This document shows, piece by piece, positions 17,457-26,081 of a stretch of DNA of 64,000 bases (position 1 is its first letter; each line of letters starts with the position of its first letter). The stretch is from positions 124,001-188,000 of the forward strand of contig NZ_JAUYZJ010000006.1 of assembly GCF_030700285.1 (NCBI RefSeq), read 5' to 3'. The position numbers were made by a program, and so were the translations under genes. The notes below the pieces were generated by a model, which was given only the letters and a program-made list of their open reading frames with translations, was not told where the DNA came from and searched no databases. This DNA is from Methylobacterium sp. NEAU K (GTDB lineage Bacteria; Pseudomonadota; Alphaproteobacteria; Rhizobiales; Beijerinckiaceae).

Positions 17457-19060
17457 CCCAGCACGTCTCACCCCCCCTCGTCCTGATTCCCGAGACGGCT
17501 CCCTTCAGCGAGGACCAGCGGGCTTGGCTGTCGGGTTATTTCGCGGCGCTGCTCGGCCCCGCCGTCGAGGGCGCGACGGCGCTCGCGCCCGGCGCGGCGC
17601 CGTCGACGGGCCCGAAGCTCGCCGACAACGACGACGCGCCCTGGCACGATCCCTCCGTCCCCATCGGTGACCGGATGGAGATGGCCAAGGACAGGCCCGA
17701 ACCGCAGAAGCTGATGGCCGCCATGGCCCAGCAGGATTGCGGCCAATGCGGCTACAATTGCGCCGACTATGCCAACGCGATCTTCCTGAAGAACGAGGCG
17801 CGCCTGAATCTTTGCCAGCCGGGCGGCAAGGAGACCCTGCGGATGCTCAAGAAGCTGGAGGAGGATTTCGGCGCCTCCTCGGGCGGCGCACCCGCGGCTC
17901 CTAAGGCGGAGGGAGACGCGCCTCGGACAGCGGCCGATCTCGGGCCGCTGGGCTATTGCCGCGAGAACCCGGTGGAAGCGCTGTTCCTGTCCCGCCGCCG
18001 CCTCAACGACCCCGGCGGCGAGAAGGAGACCTGGCACATCGAGATCGGGTTGGACGGGACGCCGATCACCTACGAGGCCGGCGATTCGCTGGGCCTGTTC
18101 CCCGCCAACGCCCCGGCCCTGGTCGACGCGGTGATCGCGGAACTCGGCGCCCGGCCCGAGCGGATGGTCGGCGACAAGACCTTACGCGACCACCTGCTCA
18201 AGGATTATGCGCTCGGCGCCGCGCCCGACAACCTGTACCAGTTGCTGTCGCTCCTGACCTCGGGCGCAGCCCGGAAGAAGGCGCAGGCCCTGGCCTCGGG
18301 CGAGGACCCGGACGGCGACGCCGCCTATCTCGACGTGCTCGGCGCCCTGCACAAGTTCCCGGGCGCCCGGCCCGACGCGGAGGTGTTCCTGGAGGCGCTG
18401 GACGAACTGCAGCCGCGGCTGTACTCGATCTCGTCCTCGCCGAAGATGGATGTCGGTCGGGTTTCCCTGACCGTGGATGCGGTGCGCTACAATCACCGCT
18501 CGCGGCTGCGGCTGGGCGTCGCCTCAACGCATCTCGGCGAGCGCCTGCCCGAGCAGACCCGGGTGAAGGTCTATCTCCAGAAGGCCCACGGCTTCGGGCT
18601 TCCGGCCGATCTGTCCAAAGACGTGATCATGTGCGGCCCCGGCACCGGCATCGCGCCGTTCAGAGCCTTCCTGCGCGAGCGCGCCGCCACGAAGGCGCCG
18701 GGCCGCAACTGGCTGTTCTACGGCCACCAGCGCCAAGCCTCGGACTTCTTCTACAAGGACGAGCTCAACACGCTGAAGGACGACAAGGTGCTCACCAGGC
18801 TGTCGCTGGCCTGGTCCCGCGACGGCAATGAGAAGACCTACGTCCAGGACCGGATGCGCGAGAACGGGGCCGACCTGTGGAAGTGGCTGGAAGGCGGCGC
18901 GCATTTCTACGTCTGCGGCGACGCCAAGCGCATGGCCAAGGACGTGGAGCGGGCGATCATCGACGTGGCGGCACAGTTCGGGGGCAAAAGTCCCGAGGAC
19001 GCGGTGGCCTATCTCGCCGCCCTCAAGAAGGCCGGTCGCTACCAGGCGGACGTGTACTGA
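17453..19060 (+). CDS. CysJ-like diflavin-type reductase with N-terminal Fe-S motif instead of flavodoxin
   Basis: The 535-residue protein lacks the FMN flavodoxin domain of CysJ. Instead residues about 85-130 hold a cysteine cluster, DCGQCGYNCADYANA followed by LNLCQPGG, the spacing of a small 4Fe-4S domain. From about residue 165 it is a ferredoxin-NADP reductase-type module: RLYSISSSPKMDVGRVSLTV for FAD, CGPGTGIAPFRAFLRER for NADPH, and YVCGDAKRMAKDVERAI near the C-terminus. The likely role is to move electrons from NADPH through FAD and the Fe-S cluster to NirA, with which it overlaps. It is annotated as sulfite reductase alpha subunit in related genomes; here the operon argues for nitrite reduction. 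Confidence 0.85.
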   Translation: MTQHVSPPLVLIPETAPFSEDQRAWLSGYFAALLGPAVEGATALAPGAAPSTGPKLADNDDAPWHDPSVPIGDRMEMAKDRPEPQKLMAAMAQQDCGQCGYNCADYANAIFLKNEARLNLCQPGGKETLRMLKKLEEDFGASSGGAPAAPKAEGDAPRTAADLGPLGYCRENPVEALFLSRRRLNDPGGEKETWHIEIGLDGTPITYEAGDSLGLFPANAPALVDAVIAELGARPERMVGDKTLRDHLLKDYALGAAPDNLYQLLSLLTSGAARKKAQALASGEDPDGDAAYLDVLGALHKFPGARPDAEVFLEALDELQPRLYSISSSPKMDVGRVSLTVDAVRYNHRSRLRLGVASTHLGERLPEQTRVKVYLQKAHGFGLPADLSKDVIMCGPGTGIAPFRAFLRERAATKAPGRNWLFYGHQRQASDFFYKDELNTLKDDKVLTRLSLAWSRDGNEKTYVQDRMRENGADLWKWLEGGAHFYVCGDAKRMAKDVERAIIDVAAQFGGKSPEDAVAYLAALKKAGRYQADVY

Positions 19061-19070
19061 GGGACCAAAC

Positions 19071-19234
19071 CCGCCCCCTATGCGGGGGAGGGTGCCCCGC
19101 GCATGAGAGGCGGGCGAGGGGCAGCGCGACGTTTCAGGATGTATCGCCTGCAGCGGCATGCCCGAATGCGTCGCTCCCCACTCCCGACCCCTGCTGACGC
19201 GGGAGCCGCCCTGCCCCGCAGTCGGGGGAGGGAA
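19071..19234. repeat. REP-like palindromic element between reductase and nasA genes
   Basis: This gap contains opposed C/G runs (CCCGCCCCCTATGCGGGGGAGGG near 19070 and CCCCGCAGTCGGGGGAGGG near 19215 with CTCCCCACTCCCGACCCC between) and a central TTTCAGGATG also found in the element at 6847-6957. It separates two genes of one operon by 226 bases. A role in transcript stability is possible but not shown. Confidence 0.45.
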
Positions 19235-19286
19235 CCAGCGGCGCGCCTCTTGCTGCCGCCGAGAACAGACTTTCGAGGACCCAGCC

Positions 19287-21983
19287 ATGCCCCTGTCAGT
19301 GGCGGAGCCGACGGTGCGGACGACCTGCCCCTATTGCGGGGTCGGGTGCGGCGTGCTCGCGACCCCGGACGGGGCCGGGGGCGCGGCGATCGCGGGCGAC
19401 ACCGAGCACCCGGCCAATTTCGGCCGCCTGTGCTCGAAGGGCTCGGCTCTGGGCGAGACCCTGTCGCTGGAGAACCGGCTGCTCCACCCGCAGGTCGACG
19501 GCGCGCAGGTCTCGTGGGACGTCGCGCTCGCCACCGTCTCGAACAAGCTCCGCGCGGTGGCCGAGGCGCACGGGCCGGAATCGATCGCCTTCTACCTCTC
19601 GGGGCAGCTTCTGACCGAGGATTACTACGTCGCCAACAAGCTCGCGAAGGGCTTCATCGGCACCCCCCACGTCGACACGAACTCGCGGCTGTGCATGTCG
19701 AGCGCCGTCGCGGCCCACCGCCGGGCCTTCGGCTCCGATACGGTGCCGGGCTGCTACGAGGACCTCGACGAAGCCGACCTGATCGTGCTGGTCGGATCGA
19801 ACACCGCCTGGTGCCACCCGGTTCTGTTCCGGCGCATGGCCGACGCCAAGGCCCGGCGCGACACGCGGTTCGTGGTGATCGACCCGCGCCGGACCCAGAC
19901 CGCACAGGAAGCCGACCTGTTCCTGGGGATCAGGCCGGGCAGCGACGTGGCGCTGTTCTCGGGACTGCTCGTGCACCTCGCCGAGAACGGGTTCCGCGAC
20001 AGGGCCTTCGTCGAGGCCCACACCGCCGGGCTCGAAGCCGCCCTCGATCGTGCCCGCAGCATCGCACCGGACGTGGCCGCGGTCGCCGCCGCCACCGGCG
20101 TGCCGGCGTCCGATATCGTCGCATTCTACGCCTTGTTCGCCGGCACGCGCCGGGTGGTCACCGCCTTCTCGCAGGGGGTGAACCAGTCGGCGCAGGGCAC
20201 CGATAAGGGCAACAGCATCATCAACTGCCACCTGATCACCGGCCGCATCGGCGAGACCGGGATGGGACCCTTCTCCCTCACCGGCCAGCCCAATGCCATG
20301 GGCGGGCGGGAGGTCGGAGGCTTGGCCAACATGCTCGCCGCCCACATGCACTTCGCCCCCGAAGAGGTGGACCGGGTACGCCGGTTCTGGGGCGCGCCCC
20401 GGATCGTCACTGGCGAGGGCATGAAGGCCGTGGCTATGTTCGAGGCCATCGCGCGGGGCAAGATCAAGGCCCTGTGGGTGATGGGCACCAACCCGCTGGT
20501 CTCGATGCCCCGGGCCGACATGATCCGCGAGGCGCTGAGAGGCCTCGACCTCTACGCTGTCTCCGAGGTGATGGCGGATTCCGATACCGCGCGGGGCCTC
20601 GGCAAGACCACGGTTCTGTTGCCCGCGCAGGCCTGGGGCGAGAAGGACGGCACGGTCACCAATTCCGAGCGGCGGATCTCGCGCCAGCGCCGCTTCCTCG
20701 CCAGCCCCGGCGAGGCGCGCGCCGACTGGGCGGTGCTGGCCGAGGTCGGGCGCCGACTCGGTCACGACCGGGCCTTCACGTTCGATTCTGCCGCCGCGGT
20801 ATTCCGGGAGCATGCCGGGCTCTCGGCCTTCGAGAACAACGGCACCCGCGACTTCGACCTCGGCGCGCTGACGGATATCAGCGACGCCACCTACGCGGTC
20901 ACCCTGCCGGTGCAGTGGCCGATCCCGAAGCGCTCAGGCCCCCGGGGGGCGCCGCAGGGCAAGGCCCGGCTGTTCGGGGACGGGCGGTTCTACACCTTCG
21001 ACCGGCGCGCCCGCTTCGTGGCCGTGCAGCCGCCGAGCCTCGCCCAGGCGGTCTCGGCGGATTTTCCCTTCGTGCTCAACACCGGCCGCGTGCGTGACCA
21101 CTGGCACACGATGACCCGCACGGGGAAGAGCCAGCGCCTCTCGGCGCACCGGGCGGTCCCGTTCGTGGAGGTGCACCCGGACGATGCGGCGGCCCACGGC
21201 CTGATCGACGGCGGCATCGCGCGGCTGCGGACCGAGCACGGCGAGGCCGAACTTGAGGTGGTGATCACCGACACGGTGGTGCCGGGCTGCCTGTTCATGC
21301 CGATGCACTGGGGCAGCGCCTACGCGTCGAAGGCCCGGGTCGGCGCCCTCGCGCGCGGCCTGCCGGACCCGGTCTCGGGCCAGCCCGAGCTGAAGGCTAC
21401 GCCGGCCTCGGTGGCGCCCATCGCCTACCGGGCCCGTGGCTTCCTGCTGTCGCGCCGGCAGGTGGCCCTGCCGGAGGGGTGGTTTTGGGCGCGGGCGGCG
21501 ATCACCGGCGGCTGGGGCGTCCAGTTCGCCACCGAGGCGAGTTCCCGCGCCGTGGCGCTGATGGTGCGCGGCCTGATCCAGAGCGAGGCGCTCGCAGGGT
21601 GCGAGCTGGCCGAGTACGCAGACCACGCCCGCGACCGCTACCGCTGCGCGGTCTACGACGGGGCGCGGCTGATCGCCTGCCTGGCCTACGCGCCCACGCA
21701 GGGCCGCCCGGACTGGGAGGCGGCCAAAGCCCTGTTCGCGGTGGAGGAGCCGGAGACGGCCGAGCGCCGGGCGCTGCTCTCGGGCCGCGCCGCTGCCGCT
21801 TCGGCGGGCCCTCTGGTCTGCGCCTGCCACGGCGTCGGCGCCGACGTGATCGCCGCGAGCATCGGGGCGGGCGCCGGGTCCGTGGAGGCGGTGGGCTCGG
21901 CCTGCAGGGCGGGCACGAATTGCGGCTCCTGCATCCCGGAGATCCGCAAGATGCTCACCGGCCAGACCGCCCGCGCCGCGTGA
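19287..21983 (+). CDS. nasA: Assimilatory nitrate reductase catalytic subunit
   Basis: From the ATG at 19287 (MPLSVAEPTVRTTCPYCGVGC) the protein has 898 residues. The N-terminus binds a 4Fe-4S cluster (CPYCGVGCGVLA with a later RLCSKG), the main body is a bis-MGD molybdopterin oxidoreductase (INCHLITGRIGETGMGPFSLTGQPNAMGG), a molybdopterin-dinucleotide-binding domain follows, and the C-terminus carries a BFD-like 2Fe-2S domain (CACHGVGADVIAAS and CRAGTNCGSCIPEIRKML). This is the cytosolic NasA layout, with no Tat signal. It reduces nitrate to nitrite using electrons probably delivered by the FAD protein encoded at the operon start. No nitrate transporter gene is present in the window. Confidence 0.92.
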   Translation: MPLSVAEPTVRTTCPYCGVGCGVLATPDGAGGAAIAGDTEHPANFGRLCSKGSALGETLSLENRLLHPQVDGAQVSWDVALATVSNKLRAVAEAHGPESIAFYLSGQLLTEDYYVANKLAKGFIGTPHVDTNSRLCMSSAVAAHRRAFGSDTVPGCYEDLDEADLIVLVGSNTAWCHPVLFRRMADAKARRDTRFVVIDPRRTQTAQEADLFLGIRPGSDVALFSGLLVHLAENGFRDRAFVEAHTAGLEAALDRARSIAPDVAAVAAATGVPASDIVAFYALFAGTRRVVTAFSQGVNQSAQGTDKGNSIINCHLITGRIGETGMGPFSLTGQPNAMGGREVGGLANMLAAHMHFAPEEVDRVRRFWGAPRIVTGEGMKAVAMFEAIARGKIKALWVMGTNPLVSMPRADMIREALRGLDLYAVSEVMADSDTARGLGKTTVLLPAQAWGEKDGTVTNSERRISRQRRFLASPGEARADWAVLAEVGRRLGHDRAFTFDSAAAVFREHAGLSAFENNGTRDFDLGALTDISDATYAVTLPVQWPIPKRSGPRGAPQGKARLFGDGRFYTFDRRARFVAVQPPSLAQAVSADFPFVLNTGRVRDHWHTMTRTGKSQRLSAHRAVPFVEVHPDDAAAHGLIDGGIARLRTEHGEAELEVVITDTVVPGCLFMPMHWGSAYASKARVGALARGLPDPVSGQPELKATPASVAPIAYRARGFLLSRRQVALPEGWFWARAAITGGWGVQFATEASSRAVALMVRGLIQSEALAGCELAEYADHARDRYRCAVYDGARLIACLAYAPTQGRPDWEAAKALFAVEEPETAERRALLSGRAAAASAGPLVCACHGVGADVIAASIGAGAGSVEAVGSACRAGTNCGSCIPEIRKMLTGQTARAA

Positions 21984-22032
21984 TTTTTTGGTATACGCCT
22001 GATCGAAGACAGATCGGCCCGTCCCACCAACC

Positions 22033-22145
22033 CCCTCGTCCTGAGGTGCGGACGCGGAGCGGACGCCTCGAAGGACCCCTCCAGCGCTCACGACGAAGCC
22101 TGGAGCCCTCCTTCGAGGCCGCTACGCGGCATCTCAGGATGAGGT
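22033..22145. repeat. Long imperfect palindrome (REP/BIME-like)
   Basis: CCTCGTCCTGAGGTGC at the left is answered by GCATCTCAGGATGAGG at the right, and CGCCTCGAAGGACCCCTCCAG by CTGGAGCCCTCCTTCGAGGC inside, making one long hairpin-forming unit of about 110 bases between nasA and cysG. Elements of this type are familiar between genes of Methylobacterium and Bradyrhizobium relatives. Confidence 0.7.
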
Positions 22146-22189
22146 TGTCTGGCGGGATGATCGGCACGATGTAGGCTCAGGACAGACCC

Positions 22190-23668
22190 GTGACCGATTC
22201 CCCCGTCCCCCTGCGCGCAGCCCGCGCCCCCCGCGAGACCAAGTCCGCCGGCCTCGAACCGCTGGCTGTGCTGCCCGTGTTCGTGCCCCTGCGCGGCAAG
22301 CGGGTGGTGCTCGCCGGCTCATCCGGCGGGGCGCCCTGGAAGGTGAAGGTCCTGGCCGCCGCCGGCGCTCATGTCGACGTCTACACCCCCGAGCCCAGCG
22401 AGGAGCTGCGCGCGGTGCCGGGCGAGATCGTCGACGGCCGCGTCGCGCTGCACGCGCGGAACTGGACCCCCGACGACCTCTGGGGCGCGGCCTTCTGCAT
22501 CGGCGCTATGGAGGACGAGTCCGATTGCGTCGCCTTCGTGGCCGCAGCTCGCGGGGCCGGGGCCATCGTAAACGCCGTCGACCGGCCGCACCTGTGCGAC
22601 GTGAAGTTCGGCGCCATCGTCAACCGGTCGCCGCTGGTGGTCGGGATCTCCACGGAAGGCGCGGCCCCGGTCTTCGGCCAGACCGTGCGCGCCCGGATCG
22701 AAGCGATGCTGCCGCGCGGGTTCGCCCGCTGGGTCGGCGCCGCGCGCGACTGGCGCGACGGCGTCACCGCCCGCTTCCACGGGTTCAGTGAGCGGCGCAG
22801 CTTCTGGGAACGCTTCACCGACCGCGCCTTCGCGGAACCCGACCGCGCGCCCTCTGAGCAGGACCTCGCCGAGTTGCTCGGCGAGACCGAGGCCGCACCG
22901 AAGGGCGGCGCGGTCACCCTGGTCGGGGCAGGCCCCGGTGACGCGGAGCTGCTCACCCTCAAGGCTTTGCGGGCCCTGCGCAACGCCGACGTGATCCTGT
23001 ACGACGACCTCGTCGCCCCCGAGATCCTGGACTACGCCCGCCGCGAGGCGCGCACGATGCTGGTGGGCAAGACCGGCCACGGCCCGTCCTGCCGCCAAGA
23101 TGACATCAACGCGCTGATGGTGCAGCTCGCCCGTTCGGGCAAGCAGGTTGTGCGGCTGAAATCAGGCGATCCGCTGGTGTTCGGCCGGGCCGGTGAGGAG
23201 ATCGAGGCCTGCGGGCAAGCCGGTATTCCCGTCACCGTCGTGCCCGGCATCTCGGCCGCGCAGGGAGCGGCAGCCACACTCGGCGTGTCGCTGACCCATC
23301 GCGACGCCGCACGCCGCCTCCAGTTCGTCACCGGGCACGACCGCCGGGGCGCGCTGCCGGATGACCTGAACTGGGGGGCGCTCGCCGACCCGAGCGTCAC
23401 GACGGTGGTCTACATGCCGAAGCGCACCCTGCAGGCGCTGCTCGCCCGCGCGGTCGCGGAGGGGCTGGCACCGTCGACCCCGGCGCTTCTCGTCTTCAAC
23501 GCGACGCGCCCGAACCAGATCTGCCTGCGCGGCACGGCCGCCGACCTCGCCGACCGCGTGGAAGCGGCCGGCCTAGACGGGCCGGCCCTGCTGATGGTGG
23601 GCGAAGCCTTCTCGGAGCTGAGGAGCGCGGCCGCGGTCGAGGCGACACCGGCGCGGGTGGCGATCTGA
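22190..23668 (+). CDS. cysG: Siroheme synthase CysG (trifunctional)
   Basis: A GTG at 22190 starts a 492-residue protein. Residues about 30-140 form the precorrin-2 dehydrogenase/ferrochelatase domain (GKRVVLAGSSGGAPWKVKVL), and about 240-480 the uroporphyrinogen-III C-methyltransferase domain (VGAGPGDAELLTLKALRAL, KSGDPLVFGRAGEE and VPGISAAQGAAATLG). It makes siroheme, the cofactor of NirA encoded in the same operon. The dehydrogenase-domain glycine motif (AGSSGGAP) is slightly unlike the usual GGG-x-A, which may mark a different balance between its activities. Confidence 0.93.
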   Translation: MTDSPVPLRAARAPRETKSAGLEPLAVLPVFVPLRGKRVVLAGSSGGAPWKVKVLAAAGAHVDVYTPEPSEELRAVPGEIVDGRVALHARNWTPDDLWGAAFCIGAMEDESDCVAFVAAARGAGAIVNAVDRPHLCDVKFGAIVNRSPLVVGISTEGAAPVFGQTVRARIEAMLPRGFARWVGAARDWRDGVTARFHGFSERRSFWERFTDRAFAEPDRAPSEQDLAELLGETEAAPKGGAVTLVGAGPGDAELLTLKALRALRNADVILYDDLVAPEILDYARREARTMLVGKTGHGPSCRQDDINALMVQLARSGKQVVRLKSGDPLVFGRAGEEIEACGQAGIPVTVVPGISAAQGAAATLGVSLTHRDAARRLQFVTGHDRRGALPDDLNWGALADPSVTTVVYMPKRTLQALLARAVAEGLAPSTPALLVFNATRPNQICLRGTAADLADRVEAAGLDGPALLMVGEAFSELRSAAAVEATPARVAI

Positions 23669-23793
23669 GCGGCAAATCTCTCGAGGATCGCGGGCGTATA
23701 GGCGCTACGCGCCCACGCGGCCTCGGCGCTCGCCGAATCTAAATTCAACACCCAACCCGGTTTTGAATTTCACCGACAGATCGACGCGTTTCG

Positions 23794-23913
23794 ATGCATC
23801 CTCCAGAGCTGAAGCTGGTCTACCGGGTCGACGACACAGCGATCACCACGACCGGGGTTGCCGTGGGCAGGCCCAACCGGGAGACCGTGTGCCGGACGGC
23901 CCGCGAGCGATAA
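23794..23913 (+). CDS. Possible 39-residue peptide
   Basis: An ATG opens a 39-codon frame (MHPPELKLVYRVDDTAITT and onward, ending CRTARER) with a good mix of codons in an otherwise empty 313-base gap between cysG and nudC. I do not recognise it and there is no clear ribosome binding site, so it may be a remnant or chance. Confidence 0.25.
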   Translation: MHPPELKLVYRVDDTAITTTGVAVGRPNRETVCRTARER

Positions 23914-23982
23914 CCGGAATTGAAGGCTCGTCAGGCGTCATCCGGACGTGGGCGGAGGCTGGTCGGGTCTCGAACGGATCGA

Positions 23983-24885
23983 TCACGTCTCCCCCGCCAC
24001 GAACGCCCGCATCAGGTAGTTGGCGATCGCCATGGGCGGCGGGGCCTGGATGCCCTCGGGATGCGTGCCCTCCAGCATGGCGGCGACCGCATTACGATCG
24101 AACCAACGGGCATCCTCCAGCTCGCTCGGGTCGGTCACGATGGCATCGTCGAGGGCCTCGGCGGCGCAGCCGAGCATCAGCGATGACGGGAACGGCCAGG
24201 GCTGCGAGGTCCGATAGCCGACGGCACCGACGCGGATCCGTGTCTCCTCGAACACCTCGCGGCGCACGGCGTCCTCGATCGTCTCGCCGGGCTCCAGGAA
24301 CCCCGCGAGGCAGGAATACATGTTCGGCCGGAAATGCGGCCCTCGGCCGAGCAGGCAGGTATCGGCCCGGCGCACCAGCATGATCACCACCGGATCGACC
24401 CGGGGAAAATGGTGGGCCGCGCAAGCCGGGCATTCACGCCGGAAGCCGCCGGCCTTCAACACGGTGGCGGTGCCGCAATTCGCGCAGAAGCCGTGGCGGG
24501 CGTGCCAGTCGAGCATCGACTTGGCCACCGCCAGCAGGCCGAGTTCCTCGGCCTCGACGGCAGATTCGGTGGCGATGGCGCGCAGGTCGAGGGTGCGGGT
24601 CCTGTCGTCCGCGAACCGCTCTGCCGCCTCGGCGGGGGCCGCGGCGGCGAAGACCGGCTGCCCGTCCCGGTGCCCGAGGAAGATCCGCATGCCGTCGGTG
24701 AGGCCGTCCGCGTCCGCGGGCGCGATCAGCGCGGTGGCCCCACGCAGCACGATCCGGTCCCCGCAGAGCAGGACGAGGCGCGCCTCCGGTGCGTCGAAGG
24801 CGGGCACCGCCTCCTCGGGCTGTTCGGCCGAGTGCCGGTCGAGACGGCTCCTGACGAAGCCGAGGGTATCGCGGGGATCGGTCAT
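23983..24885 (-). CDS. nudC: NADH pyrophosphatase NudC
   Basis: The 300-residue protein has a zinc ribbon (CANCGTATVLKAGGFRRECPAC, split here around residues 150-170) followed by the Nudix box GFLEPGETIEDAVRREVFEETRI and the NudC-specific SQPWPFPSSLMLG. It hydrolyses NAD(H) to NMN and AMP and in bacteria also removes NAD caps from RNA. The HIT-family gene upstream is eight bases away on the same strand, so the two form a small nucleotide-turnover operon. Confidence 0.93.
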   Translation of the reverse strand: MTDPRDTLGFVRSRLDRHSAEQPEEAVPAFDAPEARLVLLCGDRIVLRGATALIAPADADGLTDGMRIFLGHRDGQPVFAAAAPAEAAERFADDRTRTLDLRAIATESAVEAEELGLLAVAKSMLDWHARHGFCANCGTATVLKAGGFRRECPACAAHHFPRVDPVVIMLVRRADTCLLGRGPHFRPNMYSCLAGFLEPGETIEDAVRREVFEETRIRVGAVGYRTSQPWPFPSSLMLGCAAEALDDAIVTDPSELEDARWFDRNAVAAMLEGTHPEGIQAPPPMAIANYLMRAFVAGET

Positions 24886-24892
24886 GCGAGGG

Positions 24893-25312
24893 TCAGGCCG
24901 CGGAGAATAGGGCGCCGGCGCGTTCGATCAGCTGGGCGCGGGCATGGGGCGGGTAGGGTTTGCGGGTCTCGAAGCCCCAGACCGGGCCGGGCCAGGCCGG
25001 GTCTGAGCGAAAGCGGCCGACCACGTGGACGTGGAGCTGCGCCACGACGTTGCCGAGGGCGGCCACGTTGATCTTGTCGGGCTTCGACAGTCCCTGCATC
25101 ACCCCGGTGGCGAGGCGGATCTCCTGCCACAGGGCCGCGGAATCCGCCTCGGCGAGGTCGGTGATCTCGGAGACGTCCGGGCGACGCGGCACCAGGATCA
25201 ACCAGGGAAACCGGGCGTCGTCCATCAGCAGCACGCGGCACAGGGCGAGGTCGCCCACCTCGACGGTGTCGGCAGCCAGGCGCGGGTCGAGGGCGAAGGC
25301 GGACTCGGTCAT
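24893..25312 (-). CDS. HIT-family hydrolase
   Basis: From the ATG at 25312 (MTESAFALDPRLAADTVEV) the protein has 139 residues and ends with the histidine-triad-type QLHVHVVGRF. The neighbouring FPWLILVPRRPDVSEI is the typical strand-turn of short bacterial HIT proteins, which act on nucleoside phosphoramidates or dinucleotides. It precedes nudC by eight bases. An upstream methionine would add 15 unlikely residues. Confidence 0.85.
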   Translation of the reverse strand: MTESAFALDPRLAADTVEVGDLALCRVLLMDDARFPWLILVPRRPDVSEITDLAEADSAALWQEIRLATGVMQGLSKPDKINVAALGNVVAQLHVHVVGRFRSDPAWPGPVWGFETRKPYPPHARAQLIERAGALFSAA

Positions 25313-25401
25313 CGGGCACCGATGTAGCGCAGCTTCGCGGCCCGCGCGTGGCCTCAATGCCGCGGCGGGTGACGGAGCGCACCAGCGGACATGCCGAGCC
25401 G

Positions 25402-26004
25402 TCAGAGAGCCGGCACGGCGCCCTGCCGTCCCACCGCGATCGTGCCGGCATCGAAGGTCCCATCCGGCCCGGGCCGGGCGAACACCGTGACGGCCGCGCC
25501 CGGCTCGAGCAGCGCCTTCTCGCCGGGCGCGATCTGGGTCACGGGGGTATCCGGCGGTATCCTGAAGGACGTTTGCCCGCCGCCATAGGCCAGCGTCAGC
25601 CGGAGCGGGGAATCGCCTCGGAGGTCAGCGACCCAACCGGCGGTCAGCGTCGCGCCGGGTGCGGTGTCCCAGACCTGAGTTCCAGCCTCGAAGCCGCGCT
25701 CGGAGGGGGAGTACAGGGTCACGGCCTCCGCCTGCCGTGGGTCGGAGCCGGCCGCGCCGAGAACGCTGGCGTAGCTCTCGGGCTTTATGTTGCGGAGCCT
25801 CGCCTGGGTCACCGCGAAGACACGGGTCTTCGGGTTCATCCGCAGGTTGAGGGTGCCGCCGCCGGCCTGGCGGATCTCCAGGATGTCGGCCTCGGCCCGT
25901 TCTACCGTGCCGCGGAACCGGGCACTCGTCGGCTCCGCACGGACGGAGGTCGCGGCGGCCGCCAGCAGGGCTGCGAGGAGGAGACGGGTCACGGGCGTCG
26001 TCAC
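25402..26004 (-). CDS. Hypothetical exported protein
   Basis: A GTG at 26004 preceded by AAGGA gives a 200-residue protein with a clear signal peptide (TRLLLAALLAAAATSVRA, cleavage after A-x-A). The mature part is beta-rich, with TVERAEADILEI, LNLRMNPKTRVFAV and AGWVADLRGDSPLRLTLAYGG, reminiscent of small OB-fold-like periplasmic metal-binding or copper-handling proteins, but I do not recognise the family. An earlier in-frame ATG at 26085 would place about 27 odd residues before the signal peptide and overlap the usp gene, so I prefer the GTG. Confidence 0.65.
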   Translation of the reverse strand: MTTPVTRLLLAALLAAAATSVRAEPTSARFRGTVERAEADILEIRQAGGGTLNLRMNPKTRVFAVTQARLRNIKPESYASVLGAAGSDPRQAEAVTLYSPSERGFEAGTQVWDTAPGATLTAGWVADLRGDSPLRLTLAYGGGQTSFRIPPDTPVTQIAPGEKALLEPGAAVTVFARPGPDGTFDAGTIAVGRQGAVPAL

Positions 26005-26081
26005 GGAGATCCTTGATCCGGCTGCGGGGGCGGAACGCGAGGCAAGCGCGGCGGTTCCCGGCGCGACGGACCCCGGTGCGC

